DNA of 64,000 nt from Thuidium tamariscinum (lineage: Eukaryota; Streptophyta; Bryopsida; Hypnales; Thuidiaceae): assembly GCA_947034885.2 (NCBI GenBank), contig OX344749.2:11113501-11177500 (forward strand), read 5' to 3'. Below the pieces are notes generated by a model that saw only the letters and a list, made by a program, of their open reading frames with translations, did no database searches and had not been told where the DNA came from. The position numbers and the translations under genes were made by a program. This document shows positions 59,323 through 64,000 of the stretch, one piece after another; positions within the stretch are counted from its first letter, which is position 1; every line of letters starts with the position of its first letter.

Positions 59323-59599
59323 GCATTGGAAGTGCCAGAAGTGAAGGCCTTCATGTATGAGGACCTCGCTCATGCAAGAGAGAACTTCAGTGATGCAAAG
59401 CTAATCAGTCAAGGAGGTTGTGCCAAGGTATAGTTTGACATAGTTCAAGGATGGCCAGAAGCAAGTGGCTATTCAGTGAGCGAAGCAGGGGTCGCTGCAA
59501 TATACCCATCAATTGTGCAGCGACATTCATCTCTTCTTCACAATGCATCATAAGACTCCTGTGATGCTGCTAGACGACAGTATCAACAACGGTGACCAG
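59323..59599 (+). pseudogene. broken PTI1-like receptor-like cytoplasmic kinase fragment
   Basis: The first frame reads ALEVPEVKAF then MYEDLAHARENFSDAKLISQ then GGCAKV, the N-terminal lobe start of an RLCK of the PTI1 type (glycine loop GGCAKV), and stops at TAG 59431-59433 exactly where Tyr is expected. After a +1 shift (from 59447) the next frame reads KDGQKQVAIQ, the following beta strands with the V-A-I-(K/Q) motif, then hits TGA. The fragment ends at a good donor (CCAG/GTAGGC), so exon-intron structure is retained and it is not a retrocopy. It is a degenerate host gene fragment, either captured by the transposon or left beside it. Confidence 0.65.
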
Positions 59600-61396
59600 G
59601 TAGGCTAAAAGCATTTCTCTCATTCTAATGGTCTTAGCAATTGTAAATCGTAGTTGTCGAGGATAGGGAGGTCTTCGGAGGCTGAACTTCCAGAACCATG
59701 CAACCGTGAACCCGAATTCTCTGCATAGTTTGGGAACTGTACTGAACATAATGTCTGCAGTATTTGCTGTGGATGGAAATTCAGGAAACTCAATATCCTT
59801 ACAAAAGACTCCAAAGTCTGTAAGTTTTGAGACATCATGACTAAAGTTAATGCATGTATCTCATTCTTGTGACTAATGCCAATATACTCTTCAATTACAA
59901 AACTTGTTGACTTATTTAGTTCTTCACAATTTCTATGAGAATGCTTTTTCAAATGTTTGAAGAGCAAGGCATACAGAATTCAGTAGTTATTGCTGTGAAT
60001 GTATCAGTTCAGTCCATTCTTTATATAGTATAGAGACTGATTACATGCTACTTGACTTTCTATTGACATAGAACTGACAGTGAACTCCAGTTTGTTGCAT
60101 GTTCTGCATGGAATACTGTCGATGTCTATGTAGCCCTATTGCAAAGAATCATGTTCAATGAAACATACTATTCTTGATGCAAAACAAGCATGACTTTCTT
60201 CAAATCTGTATTTATTTAAATCACACGTTCAACTCAACATACATGTCACAAATGTACGTTCACTCCAACGCCATATGAAACACTTTCGTCTTCACTGATG
60301 TTTCTTCAAACGCACAATTCAGGACTACAACACGTCATTACACATTCTACTATAGAAATACATGTTCCCAGAAACGTAAGGACAACGAAGTAACAGGAAA
60401 CCTGTCAATACAACCTCATTTTCATGAATACTGGCAGAAGTCACTGACAGCAGGACACGTATTGCGCTCTGACAACAATACTTACAGAGTTCAAACAGTC
60501 CTTAAAAACTACACGTGGCAAATAATTTGGCGCCCATGATACGTTCCCACTAACATAGTGAATAGTATAATGAACATGCACAGGATGATACAAAAGACGT
60601 TGCATTCGACATCTTCAGAACGTGACTCTCAACAAAATCTACCTGACGTATTACGTTTTCGTAGGGCATTTCTGGGAACGTGGTTTTCCCGTTACAGAAG
60701 TGTTGGTATCAACGAGTTTTTCTTCCAGTGAGTATTATGAAGTCATCTGTCTTGGATCATTTTTCGAGACTTAATAGTTTTTGTATGGGTGGCAGAGTTA
60801 ACTTTGTACAAAAAGAAGGGGCTGTTGGTCAGACCACGGACTTTAAAGAATCTACGAAAGTTATTGAAGCAAAGGCTTTTGGTGATGATGAACGCATTGA
60901 TGGCACTTCATTGTCTCTTGTTGAAATTACGTCCATTGGGAATCTGTTGTTAAGTTACAATCAAAGAATATCATTCAAAATCTTCTTATAGGCTACCCAT
61001 TTCGGCTTCTGATTTTGCTTGTGGATAACTTGCTTGTGGATTTGTTGACAACACTCAATGTTCTATAGCTAGCCTTCTTCAAGTATCATATGATATGACA
61101 CCATATTCCCATGATATGACAAATATATATAATTTGCTACAATGTATTCAAATTTGTGAGTTGCAAGTTGTTATGTGAATGGGCATCCAAATCAACATTT
61201 TTATATCAATCATCAACACAAACGTGTCAAATTGGACAAAAAAATGAACACTTTTATGTTCATGGAGAACAAAAAAGTGTTAATTTGATCGTCCAAATCA
61301 ACACTTCTTTGTTCATCTTTGTCCAAATCAACACGTCCTAATTAACAAAAAGAAATCAACATTTTTTTGTAATTTTGGATGCTGGATTTTCTACTA
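59600..61396. other. AT-rich region between the kinase fragment and the piggyBac fragment
   Basis: No supported gene. The plus-strand CTTC/GAAG character changes at about 60.1 kb. A 103-codon frame at 60680-60991 is unrecognised. From 61170 to 61370 there are repeated CAAATCAACA(C/T)TT units in both orientations, possibly a decayed transposon end or intron. Confidence 0.4.
61180..61370. repeat. short interspersed CAAATCAACA units, direct and inverted
   Basis: Copies of (T)CCAAATCAACA lie at about 61187, 61292 and 61323, with a related AAATCAACATTTTT at about 61358 and an inverted counterpart AAAAAGTGTTAATTTGA near 61270. They sit directly before the piggyBac-like exon. Confidence 0.6.
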
Positions 61397-62153
61397 GTGG
61401 AAGGGCCACATCGTCACAGTGGACAATTATTTCACGTCCGTGCCTTTGTTTTTGGATTTGCTTGCCGGAGGTATTATGGCAACAGGCACATTGAAAGCTA
61501 ATAGGAAGTATGTGCCCAAAGACATGTATGCCCACACTGTGACAAAGAAGAAGAATTATAGATGGATCGACTACCACATGCATGAGGAGGGAAATATTTG
61601 TTGCTCAGTCTGGAAAGACAGAAACGTTGTGGTATTGCTGTCGACTTATGCAGAACCGATTTCTCCACTTGGAATTAAGCAGTTCGTGTACAGGAAAATC
61701 AAAGGGAAGCGGAAGAAGGTGAAGACTGGTCCAATGCATCTGCAGTACACAAAGAATATGCGAGGAGTGGATGCAGCTGATCAAATACATGGTTCATGTA
61801 GTAGTCAGAGTAGGAGCCACAAATGGTGGCCGAGGCTGTTCTTCTACTTGTTGCACACGACTATTGCAAATGTGTGGATCATTGACAGTGATTTGAGTTT
61901 CCATTTCCTTGAAGAGCCTCTGATGCACTTATCATTCCAAATGCAGCTTGCCAAGCAAATGTTGGAGACATGGAACGACCGCAACAATAGGTACTCCAAA
62001 TTATCCCCGATAGTCGCAGTTGTACACAGCACCAAAAGCATGGGCACGAAGCGCGGCAAGTGCCGCATATGCAGAGCGCGGACTAATTCAGCTTGTCCGG
62101 CATGTGGCTACTATGTCTGTCAAGAATAGTGCTACTGGAAAAGCCACGCTTGA
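61397..62153 (+). pseudogene. piggyBac-like (PGBD, DDE_Tnp_1_7) transposase, C-terminal fragment
   Basis: Frame begins after a possible acceptor (CTACTAG) with WKGHIVTVDNYFTSVPLFLD, containing the DNYFTS motif with one catalytic Asp, then GGIMATGTLKANRK. KNMRGVDAADQIHG, with the other conserved Asp, follows, then SHKWWPRLFFYLLHTTIANVW. It ends in the family's Cys-rich zinc domain (CRICRARTNSACPACGYYVC). A TAG at 62127-62129 splits the zinc domain: the same frame continues CYWKSHA to a natural TGA at 62151-62153, so the stop is a late nonsense change (CAG to TAG would fit). The N-terminal half with the first catalytic Asp is not found upstream. piggyBac elements are uncommon in plants. This copy is probably dead. 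Confidence 0.85.
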
Positions 62154-63419
62154 CTTGTATAGACTTCGTGGAGATCATAAATACCGCGATACAGACGTAA
62201 AGTGTTATACAATACATACAGACTCTTCAACTCCTTTGTGTAGTGCTTGCTTGTCTAGGTTTTTTTGCTGCCGCAATAGCATGTACCTACGCCGCGGGTA
62301 GCAAAGGAGGACGTCCCAACCAAGCAGTGTAGTTGCTGGGCAACAGAAAAGGACAACTGTCGTCGTCAGTGCCGGTGGGGTCAGACTCTGACAACACGTG
62401 ACGACATCGAAGTCTTCTTCTGCGCCCTGCCCAACGACGTCAACTTGCCTGATAGAGGAGTCCGAGCATTCCATACCTGCATCACACACCCAACCCGTTG
62501 TGCTTGTTGGTAGGCGCAAGAATTCTTGAGCACAGTAGCTGTGTTGGATCAAGCAGACTAAAATTAGGATTTTCCCTTCTCCGCATCTGCTTAGCGGACC
62601 TCATAGACGCACAACAGTTACATGAGCGCTATCTTTTTTTGGGAGGAGTTTTCGTAGGACTCTCCTGCACTGTTCATCTTTTTGCAAGTTTACTTATAGT
62701 CTCCAAGAATTGCAAGCTCATGTTCTCTACACTCCTTGTCAAATTTCAACAAGCGACATGATCTGCTGCCGCACACTATGCCGCTCTAACGAAATCTCAA
62801 GTCCTCCATTCCGTTTCCACTTCCTCACCAAAAATTTGGCGCTTTGTCTCCACCTACCCAGGCTAGTCACTGTAGCTACTTCTACTTCTTCTCCTCCACA
62901 GATCATACTAGCTATGTCCACAATTTGTCCATCTTCTTTAGCAAGTGCTACGCTGCCCTTATATCCACTCTGCAATCGTTTTTCATGCATCCAATGCACA
63001 GATTGCGGCCCATAGGCTGATTCTTCCCTCTCCCACGGTTACAGACTCTCTCTTTGATTTCACTCCGTGGTTATAGGCCCATCTCTAAAGGATTAAGGGA
63101 AGGTACTCTGAAAGGGACCCGGTTCTACAAAGGACCTTTAACACAGAAGTAGATTTTGCTTTCTTCAATGTACCTGTAGTGTACATCTAGGCAGGGGGTT
63201 GCTTTTATAAACCACTGCATTTCAACTTCAAAAATTTGTAACTAATTTCACTAAAGTCCAAAAAATATGAATGGAACTTTAGTTGGATGCCAATTCCATT
63301 TTTCTTCCTACCAAAATTTATTGAAAATTGTTTCATAGAGTTTAGCTTCCTCCAAAATACAATCAACTCTTGAAAGGTAGCTTTAACCCCAAAGTGACAA
63401 AGAAGACAGAAAGTATCTT
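62154..63419. other. intergenic region, no supported gene
   Basis: Only short frames on both strands, without recognisable domains. I could not identify a right terminus (TTAA-flanked inverted repeat) for the piggyBac fragment. Confidence 0.4.
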
Positions 63420-64000
63420 CACACAGTTTCAAGTCTAGTTCAAAGTGATGTAACTTTTGCATCTAAGGTGAAAATTCAATAAAACTTATTGGAAAAGTTG
63501 TATTTTTTCCTCTAGTTTGTGTGGTAAAATTTTTAGATCAATCCAAGATGTATTGATTTTTTGGAATCCAATTGAAGTTCACAACTTCAATTTGAATTCA
63601 CTAAATTGCATTTTAGGGTTGCAACTTTGGGGCCTTGTATCTCCTTCATCCATAGATCATTTTCAATAAAATTTGTTGGATTTTGTTTCCCTTGAAGTAT
63701 AGTTATTGTGGAAAAGTTTTCATGTCAATCCAAGTTGTTTTGAATGTTTGGGAGCAATTTGAAGTTCAAAATCCTGCCATTATTGGAGTATAGTGAACTT
63801 TGACGGCTTCTTTCTTCTTCATACAAAGTCCATTTTCAATAATTATTTTTGAAAAAGTTGCGTATACTAATCTAGTTTGTATGGCTAAAATTTCATGTTA
63901 ATCTAAGAATTAATGAGTGACTAAGAAGCTTTAAAGTAGAAAGAGGTTCAGTTTTAGATGTGTTTTTAGCAACTTTTCTTGCTATTTTTTTACTTTTCAA
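63420..64000 (+). repeat. dispersed AT-rich repeat, copy B (cut by window end)
   Basis: Colinear, diverged copy of 2880-3480 in the same orientation, with shared blocks such as CAATCCAAGATGTATTGATT, TTGTATCTCCTTCATC and CTAGTTTGTATGGCTAAA. It continues past the end of the window. Confidence 0.8.

Noticed and set aside
60680..60991. 103-codon frame as the missing N-terminal half of the piggyBac-like transposase
   Set aside because: No piggyBac N-terminal motif is visible and no splice path with a consistent phase to 61397 was evident.
61385..61398. TTTTCTACTAGTG as a possible right end of CACTA-1
   Set aside because: It resembles the reverse of the 14200 end only weakly, the following bases do not match the TAA before 14200, and it overlaps the start of the piggyBac-like exon.
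1..64000. CRISPR arrays, rRNA genes, tRNA genes
   Set aside because: No regularly spaced identical repeats with unique spacers and no rRNA or convincing tRNA cloverleaf was seen on either strand by eye.

Overview
The window is nuclear DNA from a land plant. The evidence is a plant-type CDK8/CDKE C-terminus at the left edge, an A-type (CYP71-clan) cytochrome P450 with spliced exons, GT-AG introns throughout, and plant-type CACTA (En/Spm) transposons with Tnp2, DUF4218 and DUF4216 modules. A piggyBac-like transposase and GC-rich exons in AT-rich surroundings make me lean towards a non-seed plant (bryophyte, lycophyte or fern). I cannot name the species.

Layout. 1-1295 holds the last two exons of a CDK8-type Mediator kinase gene (+). 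1.3-9.4 kb is mostly AT-rich intergenic DNA with a duplicated 84-bp sequence, a dispersed AT-rich repeat (a second copy lies at 63.4-64 kb), and a small three-exon gene (-) that looks plastid-targeted but is unrecognised. 9394-12786 (-) is a complete three-exon cytochrome P450. From about 14.2 kb to about 59.6 kb the window is nested transposons.

The outer one, CACTA-1, has an intact four-exon tnp2 transposase (15874-20667, -) and a divergent TnpA-like gene (24924-30968, +) carrying two in-frame stops. CACTA-1 is interrupted twice. First, a 3623-bp element of uncertain class (35531-39153) has a GGTGG target duplication, 12-bp inverted ends, arrays of a CCGTTCC motif and one 560-aa ORF. Second, a precisely delimited 15,602-bp element, CACTA-2 (40144-55745), begins CACTACAAA and ends TTTGTAGTG between TTA target duplications. 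CACTA-2 has a tnp2 gene with two nonsense codons (41456-45329, -) and a multi-exon TnpA-like gene (48478-54516, +). Exon phases of the TnpA-like gene join a Transposase_24-type region to an FCP1/NIF-like HAD phosphatase domain whose catalytic Asp residues are replaced. The right end of CACTA-1 was not located. A broken PTI1-like kinase fragment sits near 59.3-59.6 kb, and a piggyBac-like transposase fragment follows at 61.4-62.15 kb.

How the genes relate. The CDKE kinase and the P450 are ordinary host genes. The rest is transposon biology: Tnp2 is expected to cut the CACTA ends, and the TnpA-like proteins are expected to bind the subterminal repeats. The most unusual items are the dead phosphatase domain inside the CACTA-2 accessory protein, the unclassified 35.5-39.2 kb element, and the fact that the older host transposon has the intact transposase while the younger insertion has the broken one.
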